Of a stretch of DNA of 64,000 bases, positions 32,966 to 41,273 are shown one piece after another. The translations under genes were made by a program, and so were the position numbers. Below the pieces are notes generated by a model, which did not search any database, was not told where the DNA came from, and was given only the letters and a program-made list of their open reading frames with translations. The DNA is from Psychroflexus aestuariivivens (lineage in GTDB: Bacteria > Bacteroidota > Bacteroidia > Flavobacteriales > Flavobacteriaceae): contig NZ_RQVT01000001.1 in the NCBI RefSeq assembly GCF_004010055.1, forward strand, positions 62,001 to 126,000, in the 5' to 3' direction. Within the stretch, counting starts at the first letter, position 1, and each line of letters starts with the position of its first letter.

Positions 32966-34738
32966 TTAATTGTATATTTTATCGTACAATTTTTTATATT
33001 TCTCTTTTATAACTCTTCTTTTGAGTTTCATAGTTGGTGTAAGGTGTTCTTCTTCTATACTCCAGATTTCAGGTGTAAGTTCAAATTTTTTGATTTTTTC
33101 CCACTTACCAAACTTTTCATTGTGGAAATCAACTTCCTCCTGAATTCTTTTGATCACTTCTTCATTTTCTGAAATTTCAGCGTCGGTATTTCCAACTTTC
33201 ATATGTTTTCGCTGTGCCCAATCTCGGATAAATTCAAAGTTAGGTTGAATTAAAGCGGCTGGCATTCTTTGACCTTCGCCAATTACCATAATTTGCTCGA
33301 TAAATCGAGACTGTTTCATAGTATTTTCTATAATTTGAGGAGCGATGTATTTGCCTCCTGAAGTCTTGAACATTTCTTTCTTACGATCAGTGATTTTTAA
33401 AAATCCGTCTTTATCAATTTCACCAATATCACCAGTATGAAAATAGCCGTTTTTAAGTACCTCGTCTGTTTTGGCTTTATCTTTATAATAACCAATCATA
33501 ACTTGTGGTCCTTTGACTAATATTTCACCATCTTCTGCAATTTTCACTTCAGTTTCAGGAATCGGTCGACCAACAGTACCAATTTTGAAGCCACCGTCTC
33601 GCATGTCATTAACAGCAACAACCGGTGAAGTTTCAGTTAAACCATAACCTTCCATAACACCCATTCCTGCTGCATTGAAAACTCTAGCAAGTCGTGGTTG
33701 CAATGCAGCACTTCCTGAAGCAATTACGCTTAAATTTCCGCCTAAAGCTTCTTGCCATTTGCTAAAAATCAGTTTTCTTGCTAGTTTCAATCTGGTTTCG
33801 TACCACCAACCATTTTGACCGTATGGCTCATATTTTAAACCTAATTCAACTGCCCAATAAAACAGTTTTTTCTTGACGCCAGTTAAATCAGCACCTTTGC
33901 CAATAATTTTGTCATAAACTTTTTCTAAAAGTCTTGGAACTGCAGACATGACATCAGGTTTTACTTCCTTTAAATTATCACTAATAGTTTCTATAGATTC
34001 AGCAAAATAAATGCTGACGCCACTATATTGATACATATATTGTAGCATACGTTCATAAACATGACAAACAGGAAGAAAACTTAAAGACTTGGCGCTGCCT
34101 TCGTCTAAAGGCAATCTTGTCGCACTATTGATAGCATTACTTGCAATATTTTTATGAGAAAGCATTACACCTTTTGGACGACCTGTTGTACCTGAAGTGT
34201 AAATTAAAGTCGCTAAATCATCTTCTGTGACTTTCTCCATAATAGCTTCAACTTCAGATTGATTGCTGTCGTCTTCACCAAGTTGAAGTACTTCTGACCA
34301 GTTTTTTGCACCTTCAATTTCATCAAAAGTATAAACTTCTTTCAAGCTTGAAACTTGAGCTTTAATTGCGATGACTTTGTCATAGACTTCTTTGTCTGAA
34401 ACAAAGCAAAATTTGGATTCACTATGATTTAATACGTACGCGTAGTCTTCTTCTGAAATGGTAGGATAAATTGGGACATCTTGTGCACCAAGTTGCATAA
34501 TTCCAACATCCATAATGTTCCATTCTGTTCTATTATTAGTAGAAATCAGAGCGACTTTGTCGTTGGGTTGAACGCCTAGTTGAAGTAAGCCACGACTTAT
34601 TTTGTTCAATTTTTCAACATAGCTTTTGGTAGAGGTAGAAACCCATTTACCATCGTATTTGGTAACTAGTGCCTCTTCAAGATTAAATTTTTCTAATTGG
34701 TAATATGGAAAGTCAAATAAACGCTTAATCGTTTTCAT
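32966..34738 (-). CDS. long-chain-fatty-acid-CoA ligase (AMP-forming)
   Basis: 590 residues from ATG 34738. Adenylate-forming motifs: TLIYTSGTTGRPKGVMLSH (P-loop-like, about 170), VMEGYGLTETSPVV (about 375), HTGDIGEIDKDGFLKITDRK with the hinge Asp, and GGKYIAPQIIE near the catalytic region. It matches the FACL/FadD-like group of Bacteroidota that activates fatty acids with ATP and CoA at the membrane. It would feed the beta-oxidation operon at 9.4-16.2 kb. A TTG at 34762 would add eight unconserved residues and is rejected. Confidence 0.92.
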   Translation of the reverse strand: MKTIKRLFDFPYYQLEKFNLEEALVTKYDGKWVSTSTKSYVEKLNKISRGLLQLGVQPNDKVALISTNNRTEWNIMDVGIMQLGAQDVPIYPTISEEDYAYVLNHSESKFCFVSDKEVYDKVIAIKAQVSSLKEVYTFDEIEGAKNWSEVLQLGEDDSNQSEVEAIMEKVTEDDLATLIYTSGTTGRPKGVMLSHKNIASNAINSATRLPLDEGSAKSLSFLPVCHVYERMLQYMYQYSGVSIYFAESIETISDNLKEVKPDVMSAVPRLLEKVYDKIIGKGADLTGVKKKLFYWAVELGLKYEPYGQNGWWYETRLKLARKLIFSKWQEALGGNLSVIASGSAALQPRLARVFNAAGMGVMEGYGLTETSPVVAVNDMRDGGFKIGTVGRPIPETEVKIAEDGEILVKGPQVMIGYYKDKAKTDEVLKNGYFHTGDIGEIDKDGFLKITDRKKEMFKTSGGKYIAPQIIENTMKQSRFIEQIMVIGEGQRMPAALIQPNFEFIRDWAQRKHMKVGNTDAEISENEEVIKRIQEEVDFHNEKFGKWEKIKKFELTPEIWSIEEEHLTPTMKLKRRVIKEKYKKLYDKIYN

Positions 34739-34743
34739 AGCTT

Positions 34744-34751
34744 CAAATTTA
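34744..34751 (-). promoter_or_regulatory. -7 element very close to the acyl-CoA ligase start
   Basis: The reverse strand reads TAAATTTG, with five bases between its last G and the ATG at 34738, so the transcript may be leaderless. A looser TATATTTTG about 15 bases upstream is an alternative. Confidence 0.4.
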
Positions 34752-34928
34752 AAACACTGCAAAATATAAATAAATTTGATAAAATTCTAATGAAATATCA
34801 TTCTATATTTTTCAATTTGTTAATAAGACAATGTTTTCATTATTAGTTTACTAAATCTCAGCATTTTTGTGAAAAATTCCAACTATCATTTTTTCAAAAT
34901 TAAATAGCCAAAATCAGATATTTTACTT

Positions 34929-35798
34929 TTAATTTAGACTTTCTTTGACAACCAAAAGCGGGATTTTTAACTCACGATTGAATAAATCTTCGGTGACACT
35001 ACCTAAGGTTAAAGTTGAAAATGTATTAGAACCTTTATCTGCTACAATTAGTAAATCTACATCATTTTTATAAGCTTCTTTTTTTATTTTGCTAGCAACA
35101 TTGGCTTCACGTCCAGATATTTTGTGATATTTAAGAGCACCTTTATAATTCAATTTATCGAAGAATTGGTCAAATTTTTTATCAATATACTTTTCGACTT
35201 TAGGCTCAATTTTGGAGTCATTGATGTAAGGTGAAAAGTGAACTGGCAAGCTGTAAACGTGAACAGCTTCAACTTCAATATTTTTCTTGGATTGAAGCAA
35301 GCTACTAAAGCTAAAGCATTTTTTTGAAGCGTTTGAAAAATCAGTCCCAATCCAAATTTTATCGAGTTTATATTTTACATTTTCAGGAATCCATAAAAAT
35401 TGGCATTTCAAAGTTCTTATAAGTTTAAAAGCTAATATTCCTGAACCTTCATCGTTATTTTTATTTCCTAAAACAAGTAAATCTATTTCATATTTGTTGA
35501 CGATATAACTCATCAAAGATTCTGTATAAGGGTCGTCAGAAATAAGGACTTCCCACTCAATTTCTTTTTTGAAATTTTCTTCTACAATTTCTTGGATTTC
35601 TTCTGAAATAACTTGTTCTAAATCAACATCTTCAATTTCTTTTTCCAGCATTTCAGAAATTTCATATTTCTTGATGTTATGAACAAAATAAACTTTTTCA
35701 ACATCCATAATTTCAGCAAAATAAGCTGTGTATTGAATCAACTTAACATCGATACTGGACAAGTCTAAACCGACAAGAATTTTATTTACAACACTCAT
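34929..35798 (-). CDS. universal stress protein with two Usp domains
   Basis: 289 residues made of two tandem Usp alpha/beta domains (about 1-140 and 145-289). The first starts NKILVGLDLSSIDVKLIQYT; the second has KIWIGTDFSNASKKCFSFSS and ends DLLIVADKGSNTFSTLTLGSVTEDLFN, close to the G-2x-G-9x-G(S/T) nucleotide-binding pattern. The first domain ends DLLVLGNKNNDEGSG with a weaker pattern. It lies 6 bases after a BCCT transporter gene, as third gene in a porin-BCCT-Usp operon, so it may respond to or regulate osmolyte uptake (inference). Confidence 0.88.
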   Translation of the reverse strand: MSVVNKILVGLDLSSIDVKLIQYTAYFAEIMDVEKVYFVHNIKKYEISEMLEKEIEDVDLEQVISEEIQEIVEENFKKEIEWEVLISDDPYTESLMSYIVNKYEIDLLVLGNKNNDEGSGILAFKLIRTLKCQFLWIPENVKYKLDKIWIGTDFSNASKKCFSFSSLLQSKKNIEVEAVHVYSLPVHFSPYINDSKIEPKVEKYIDKKFDQFFDKLNYKGALKYHKISGREANVASKIKKEAYKNDVDLLIVADKGSNTFSTLTLGSVTEDLFNRELKIPLLVVKESLN

Positions 35799-35804
35799 AA
35801 TATT

Positions 35805-37412
35805 TTATTTTTTATTTCTTTTCTGAATAATTTTACCTACAATTTTTTCGTAATCCTCTTTTTGTTGAGTTTCTTTTTTCTTTTCATGTTTTTTCACTTC
35901 ATCACTTAATCCTTTATATAGCGAATAACACATAATCAACAAAATTAGTGCAAATGGCAATCCAGTTGCTATTGAAGCGGTTTGTAAAGCACCTAAACCA
36001 CCACCGATAAGTAAAACTGCAGCTACAGCACCTTCTGTTACAGCCCAAAAAATACGTTGACCAACGGGCGCTTCAATTTTCCCTCCGGAGGTTAAACTAT
36101 CAATAACGAGTGATCCTGAATCTGAAGATGTGATGAAAAATCCAATAATTAATATAATGCCTACAATATTCAAAACTGTTGCTAAAGGAAAATCTTCGAA
36201 AAACACAAATAGGGCAGTAGCGACATCATCATCTACAGCCTGCATAATTGTATCGTTTCCATTCATCACCAAATCTAATGCTGAGCTTCCAAAGGCAGTT
36301 ATCCAAAAAAATGTAATTAAACTCGGCACTACCAAAACGCCAAGAATAAATTCTTTTACAGTTCGACCTTTGGACACTCTAGCTATAAAAGTTCCTACAA
36401 AAGGAGACCAAGCAATCCACCAACCCCAGTAAAATAATGTCCAATCGTTCTGCCAATCTCCACCCGTGAAACTTTCATTCCAAGTAGAAATTTCAACAAC
36501 ACTACTAAAGTAATTCCCAACATTTTCAAGATAGCTTTCAAAAATAAAAAGAGTTGGTCCTAGAATTAAAACCAAAACCAAAAGTACCACAGCAATGCGA
36601 ATATTCCACTCACTCAAAACTTTTACGCCTTTATCAACCCCCAAAACCACAGAAATAGTTGCGACAAGAGTAATTCCCCCGATCAACAAAACTTGTGTAG
36701 TTTTACCGCCGCTAATTTCAAAAACGTGTTCCAAACCTGCTGCAACTTGTTGTACACCAAGTCCAAGTGAAGTTGCCAAGCCAAATAAAGTGGCTAAAAC
36801 TGCAAAAATATCGATAATATCTCCTAGAATTCCATAAATTTTATCACCAAAAAAGGGATAAAACACACTTCTAATAGTTAATGGCAAGCCTCTGGAATAA
36901 GTGAAAAATGCCAAAGCCAAGCCTACTAAAGCATAAATGCCCCAAGCGTGAAATCCCCAATGTAAAAAAGTGAAATTCATAGCTTCTTTGGCAGCTTCAA
37001 TTGTGTTTGCATCTGCACTTGGCGGAGTGGCAAAATGTGTAATTGGTTCGGCTATACTCCAAAACAAAAGTCCAATACCCATACCAGCGCTAAAAAGCAT
37101 CGAAAACCAAGAAACAGTTTTGAATTCTGGCTCAGCATCTTTTCCGCCTAATCGTATTTTACCAAATTTACTAAAGGCAACGAAAAGCACAAAAATTAAA
37201 AAAACATTGACGCTTAACACAAAAAACCAACCGCCCCATTCGGCAATTTGATTTTGTGTTTCATTAAAAAAATCTTTGGCAGAGTCCTCGAAAACTAGAG
37301 TTAGTATAATTCCTAGAACAATTAAAATAGTTGAAGTGAAAAAAACAGGACCATTCACTTCTAACCCAAAAATGGATTTTTTTTCATCACTTCTAGTAAC
37401 TTTCTGAGACAT
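35805..37412 (-). CDS. BCCT-family transporter (betaine/choline/carnitine type)
   Basis: 535 residues, about 12 membrane helices. BCCT signatures: FSAGMGIGLLFWSIAEPITHF (glycine-rich GMGIG loop), HWGFHAWGIYALVGLALAFF, and the tryptophan-rich WGWWIAWSPFVGTFIARVSK segment that lines the substrate site. The GMGIGLLFW stretch with MG-G is typical of Na+-coupled betaine carriers. The C-terminus is charged and basic (KKHEKKKETQQKEDY), a feature linked to osmosensing in BetP. Neighbours are an outer-membrane porin upstream and a Usp downstream, consistent with osmolyte uptake. Confidence 0.93.
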   Translation of the reverse strand: MSQKVTRSDEKKSIFGLEVNGPVFFTSTILIVLGIILTLVFEDSAKDFFNETQNQIAEWGGWFFVLSVNVFLIFVLFVAFSKFGKIRLGGKDAEPEFKTVSWFSMLFSAGMGIGLLFWSIAEPITHFATPPSADANTIEAAKEAMNFTFLHWGFHAWGIYALVGLALAFFTYSRGLPLTIRSVFYPFFGDKIYGILGDIIDIFAVLATLFGLATSLGLGVQQVAAGLEHVFEISGGKTTQVLLIGGITLVATISVVLGVDKGVKVLSEWNIRIAVVLLVLVLILGPTLFIFESYLENVGNYFSSVVEISTWNESFTGGDWQNDWTLFYWGWWIAWSPFVGTFIARVSKGRTVKEFILGVLVVPSLITFFWITAFGSSALDLVMNGNDTIMQAVDDDVATALFVFFEDFPLATVLNIVGIILIIGFFITSSDSGSLVIDSLTSGGKIEAPVGQRIFWAVTEGAVAAVLLIGGGLGALQTASIATGLPFALILLIMCYSLYKGLSDEVKKHEKKKETQQKEDYEKIVGKIIQKRNKK

Positions 37413-37442
37413 AAAATTTAGTTTTTAGAAAATTAAAAAAAA

Positions 37443-38579
37443 TTATCGGGATTTGTTGTCCGTTAGAAAATAATATCCAAAATTGATATTGAATCTAGCT
37501 TCCCAATCTAAGTTTGGGTTTCCTTCACCCAATTCGTTGGTAAAATCTCCTCCAAACCAGGAATGATTATACCCAGCTGCATAATCTATATAAATATAAA
37601 CATCGCCAGCTGTAACTAAAACGCCTGTCACATTCATTGCAGAATTTTTGAAACCAGTTGCTTTTTTATCCATATAACCAAAGTCATTGTAAAATGTAAG
37701 TTTGCTTATCGGTCCTATTTCAACGGGCAGGCCATAAGAAATTGCTGCTGTGTACATTTCAAAATCTGAAGCGATATCATAAGGAAATCCGTAAGCGCCC
37801 ATTCTGACAACATCTCGACGTTCACCTTCAGGATTTTTTGGGTTATGACGTGCTGAAATCAATTCGGTTTTAAGATTCCATCGTTTATAGAAAATTTCGT
37901 GATGAAGCGCCAGCGCATGATGATTTCCTGTTTGCTTGGTTTCAATATTATACAAGCCGCCATATTGTGCTGATAAACCTAACCGATGATTGAATTTCTC
38001 GCCAGTTTTGTAAACAAATTTACCATTGACTTGATTGATTTCTTTATTAGTTCCAACAATATCATAGGCATACCTATTGGTGCTGACTTCATTTGAACCG
38101 CCCAAATCTAATAATTCTGAGTTTTTGAAAAATGCCAATTGATATTCAAATTTATTACCGATATTCATGTATTTCACACCTAAATCATGGTCATCTTCTA
38201 AACCAACATAATACGTCAAGTTAAAAAACCAATTGTGAGAATTATAAGTTTGAATTCCAAACGGAACTTGGGTTAAACCTAGATGAACATCTTCTTGTTC
38301 ATTAATAGAATAGCCTAACCAGCCTTGCTTCATAAATCCACCACCAAAAGCGCTAGAATATTCTCTATACTCAGCATTTAAATAAACATTTTTATATTTT
38401 GCTTCTGCATTAATTCTGAAAAAGTCATATACAAAATCTCCGCCGATATCTTTTTGCTCTGAATTCCACGAACTCATTAAATAATTGTAACGTAATGCGC
38501 CTCCTACATCAACAATAGGTTTATCTTGAGCAAAATTAAAAATAGGGATTAAGATGAAAAATAAAAATTTTTCTTTCAT
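37443..38579 (-). CDS. outer-membrane beta-barrel porin linked to BCCT transporter
   Basis: 378 residues with a signal peptide (to about FAQ18). It has alternating aromatic/polar strands from start to end: LRYNYLMSSW, RINAEAKYKNVYLNAEYREY, VYIYIDYAAGYNHSWFGG and a last strand FNINFGYYFL. The length fits a 14-18 strand barrel of the phosphate-selective or general porin type. It is the first gene of the operon with the BCCT carrier (30 bases apart), suggesting that it passes a small zwitterion such as betaine through the outer membrane. Exact family not recognised. Confidence 0.8.
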   Translation of the reverse strand: MKEKFLFFILIPIFNFAQDKPIVDVGGALRYNYLMSSWNSEQKDIGGDFVYDFFRINAEAKYKNVYLNAEYREYSSAFGGGFMKQGWLGYSINEQEDVHLGLTQVPFGIQTYNSHNWFFNLTYYVGLEDDHDLGVKYMNIGNKFEYQLAFFKNSELLDLGGSNEVSTNRYAYDIVGTNKEINQVNGKFVYKTGEKFNHRLGLSAQYGGLYNIETKQTGNHHALALHHEIFYKRWNLKTELISARHNPKNPEGERRDVVRMGAYGFPYDIASDFEMYTAAISYGLPVEIGPISKLTFYNDFGYMDKKATGFKNSAMNVTGVLVTAGDVYIYIDYAAGYNHSWFGGDFTNELGEGNPNLDWEARFNINFGYYFLTDNKSR

Positions 38580-38620
38580 TTCTGAGAGTTTTCAATTTTA
38601 TTATTTCTAAAATTAAATAA

Positions 38621-38654
38621 AAAATCCAAATAGAAAAACTTCTATTTGGATTTT
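38621..38654 (-). terminator. intrinsic terminator of acs
   Basis: AAAATCCAAATAGAA and TTCTATTTGGATTTT pair over 15 bp with a four-base loop, 22 bases downstream of the acs stop on the reverse strand. The A and T ends make it partly bidirectional. Confidence 0.92.
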
Positions 38655-38676
38655 CATTTTCTAATAATTTAACTTT

Positions 38677-40662
38677 TTACTTTAAAGCAGATTTCACTTT
38701 ATCAATGACTTCATCAACAATTTCGGGATCGAGTAAGGTAGATGTGTCTCCAAGCTGGTCAAATTCTTGTGAAGAGACTTTCCTTAAAATTCGTCTCATA
38801 ATTTTGCCACTTCGTGTTTTTGGTAATCCAGACACAAAGTGAATGCGATCTAATTTTGCAATTGGACCAATTTTACTAGAAATCAGTTGATTGATTTCTT
38901 TGCGGACATTATCATGTTTTCTAGTTTCTCCTTCTTCTTTCAGAATAATAAAACCAGCCAAAGCATTACCTTTGACTTCATGTGGGAAACCAACAATAGC
39001 AGATTCTGCTACAGCAGGATGTTCATTTATGGCATCTTCAATTGGAGCAGTACCAAGATTATGACCAGACACGATTACAACATCGTCCACGCGACCAGTT
39101 ATTCTGTAATAGCCGACTTCATCTTTCAGAGCGCCATCCCCAGTAAAATATTTATCTTTATATGTAGAAAAATAGGTGTTTTTGTAACGTTCATGGTCGC
39201 CATAAACTGTTCTAGCAATACTTGGCCAAGGATGCTTGATACATAATCTGCCATTTGCAGGATAACCTTCCAATTCGTTGCCTTCTTCATCCATTAAACA
39301 AGCTTGAATTCCAGGAAACGGAAGCGTTGCATAAGTTGGTTTGGTTGGTGTTACAAAAGGAATTGGAGAAATCATGATTCCTCCAGTTTCAGTTTGCCAC
39401 CACGTATCTACAATTGGACATTGTTTTTTGCCAATATTATCATTATACCAATTCCAAGCTTCTTCATTAATCGGTTCACCAACAGTTCCTAAAACTTTTA
39501 ATGAAGATAAATCGTATTTATTTACAAAATCTATAGATTGTTTTGCAAGTGCTCGAATTGCGGTTGGCGCAGTGTAAAATTGATTGACTTTATGTTTTTC
39601 TACAATCTCCCAAAATCTTCCAAAATCGGGATAAGATGGCACGCCTTCAAACATTAGAGTTGTTGCTCCGTTTAAAAGTGGACCGTAAACAATATAGGAA
39701 TGTCCAGTAATCCAACCAATATCTGCCGTACACCAATACACATCTTTTGGTCGATATTGAAAGATATTTTTGAATGTATATGCAGTATAAACCATATAGC
39801 CAGCACTTGTGTGAACCATGCCTTTCGGTTTGCCGGTAGAACCAGAAGTATATAAAATAAATAGAGGATCTTCAGCATCCATAACTTCAGCAGAACATTC
39901 TTCTGAAGCTTGACCTAAAACTTCATGAAGCCAAACATCTCTATTGATTTCAAAATTAATGTCAGATTGTGTTCGTTTGGCAACTAAAACATTTTCTATA
40001 CTTGGTGTTTCTTTTAGAGCTTCATCTGCAATAGATTTCAAATCAATAGTTTTACCACCTCTGAATCCTCCGTCTGCTGTAACTAACATTTTGCATTCAG
40101 CATCATTTATTCGTGAAGCTAATGCTGAAGCTGAAAATCCTGCAAATACTACAGAATGTATAGCACCGATTCTTGCACAAGCTAAAACTGTAATTGTCAA
40201 TTCTGGTATCATTGGTAAATACACACAAACGCGATCGCCTTTTTGAATACCGTGATTTTTCAAAACATTTGCCATTTTGTTGACGCGCTTGTGCAAATCA
40301 TTATAACTAATGTACTGCGTCTCTTCTTCGGGATCATTAGGTTCCCAAATTATAGCGTTTTGATGGCCTAATTTTTCTAAATGCCGATCTATACAATTTT
40401 CTGTTATGTTTAGTTTTGCATTTTCAAACCATTTGATGTCAACATTCTCTTTATCCCAAGACATGACATTATCCCATTTTTGGCGCCATTCAAAATTATT
40501 TTCAGCAATAGTATTCCAAAAATCATCTGGATCATTTTTGGAAATTCTATAAATATCAAAATATTCTGGTAATGAATTGATATTGTAGTAAGAGTGAGTG
40601 ATTTTTTTTAAATATTCTGCGACTTCCTTTTCGTGGGCTTCTGAATAAGATTTTGAACTCAT
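38677..40662 (-). CDS. acs: acetyl-CoA synthetase
   Basis: 661 residues, standard length. Acs-specific N-terminus (EYLKKITHSYYNINSLPEYF region), ATP-binding FILYTSGSTGKPKGMVHT, TVGEPINEEAWNWY, WWQTETGGIMISP for acetate/AMP binding, and GLPKTRSGKIMRRILRK with the lysine that is acetylated in regulated Acs enzymes. It makes acetyl-CoA from acetate, ATP and CoA. It is transcribed alone and ended by a terminator. No Pat acetyltransferase or CobB deacetylase gene is in the window. Confidence 0.97.
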   Translation of the reverse strand: MSSKSYSEAHEKEVAEYLKKITHSYYNINSLPEYFDIYRISKNDPDDFWNTIAENNFEWRQKWDNVMSWDKENVDIKWFENAKLNITENCIDRHLEKLGHQNAIIWEPNDPEEETQYISYNDLHKRVNKMANVLKNHGIQKGDRVCVYLPMIPELTITVLACARIGAIHSVVFAGFSASALASRINDAECKMLVTADGGFRGGKTIDLKSIADEALKETPSIENVLVAKRTQSDINFEINRDVWLHEVLGQASEECSAEVMDAEDPLFILYTSGSTGKPKGMVHTSAGYMVYTAYTFKNIFQYRPKDVYWCTADIGWITGHSYIVYGPLLNGATTLMFEGVPSYPDFGRFWEIVEKHKVNQFYTAPTAIRALAKQSIDFVNKYDLSSLKVLGTVGEPINEEAWNWYNDNIGKKQCPIVDTWWQTETGGIMISPIPFVTPTKPTYATLPFPGIQACLMDEEGNELEGYPANGRLCIKHPWPSIARTVYGDHERYKNTYFSTYKDKYFTGDGALKDEVGYYRITGRVDDVVIVSGHNLGTAPIEDAINEHPAVAESAIVGFPHEVKGNALAGFIILKEEGETRKHDNVRKEINQLISSKIGPIAKLDRIHFVSGLPKTRSGKIMRRILRKVSSQEFDQLGDTSTLLDPEIVDEVIDKVKSALK

Positions 40663-40769
40663 TTGAAAATGATTTTTTAGTTTGTTTTGAAAAATACAAA
40701 AAAAACCATTTCCAAAGTCTAAAATATCTCAGTTATAAACTTTAAGAAATCATAATCCTCTTATAAACA

Positions 40770-41270
40770 CTAAACTCTTGTCAATTTCGAAATAATGTCT
40801 TTATGATTTGGAAATTTTTTCACTAAATCCTTTCGATTGGCCAGTTCAAAATCTTTAAAATCGAACCCTGGTGAAACCGTACAACCTACCAAAGCAAAAC
40901 CTTCAGAAGAGATAATTTCAGCAGAAAACCAAACTTTTGCTGGAACCACAAACTGTGGAATTTCACCTTGATCAAAACGATTACCGATTTTCACTTTTGA
41001 ATAATCACCATTTTCAGAAATCATGTGTAAAAGGATGGTTTGTCCGGTGTAGAAATGCCAAATTTCATCTTGATTCACCCGATGAAATGCAGAAAAAGAA
41101 TCGGAAGTCAGCATAAAATAAATGCAAGTTGAAAAACTCCGCGAACCATCAAAATAGGAGGGAAGAAGCGCACTTTCAGCAGTTAATGCGCTTCTGTATG
41201 TTTCTTTGAAATAGCCACCTTCTGGATGTTTTTCTAACTTCAATTTGCTTATAATTTCAGCTTTAGTCAT
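40770..41270 (-). CDS. cupin protein, DUF985 type
   Basis: 166 residues. It starts with LKLEKHPEGGYFKETYRS, then FSTCIYFMLTSDSFSAFHRV, DEIWHFYTGQTILLHMI and CTVSPGFDFKDFELANRKDL, the DUF985 (YML079-like) cupin signature. Structures of this family are dimeric jelly-rolls; sugar or small-molecule binding has been suggested without a firm activity. It follows purL by three bases, so it is co-transcribed, but no purine role is known. Confidence 0.9.
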   Translation of the reverse strand: MTKAEIISKLKLEKHPEGGYFKETYRSALTAESALLPSYFDGSRSFSTCIYFMLTSDSFSAFHRVNQDEIWHFYTGQTILLHMISENGDYSKVKIGNRFDQGEIPQFVVPAKVWFSAEIISSEGFALVGCTVSPGFDFKDFELANRKDLVKKFPNHKDIISKLTRV

Positions 41271-41273
41271 TGC

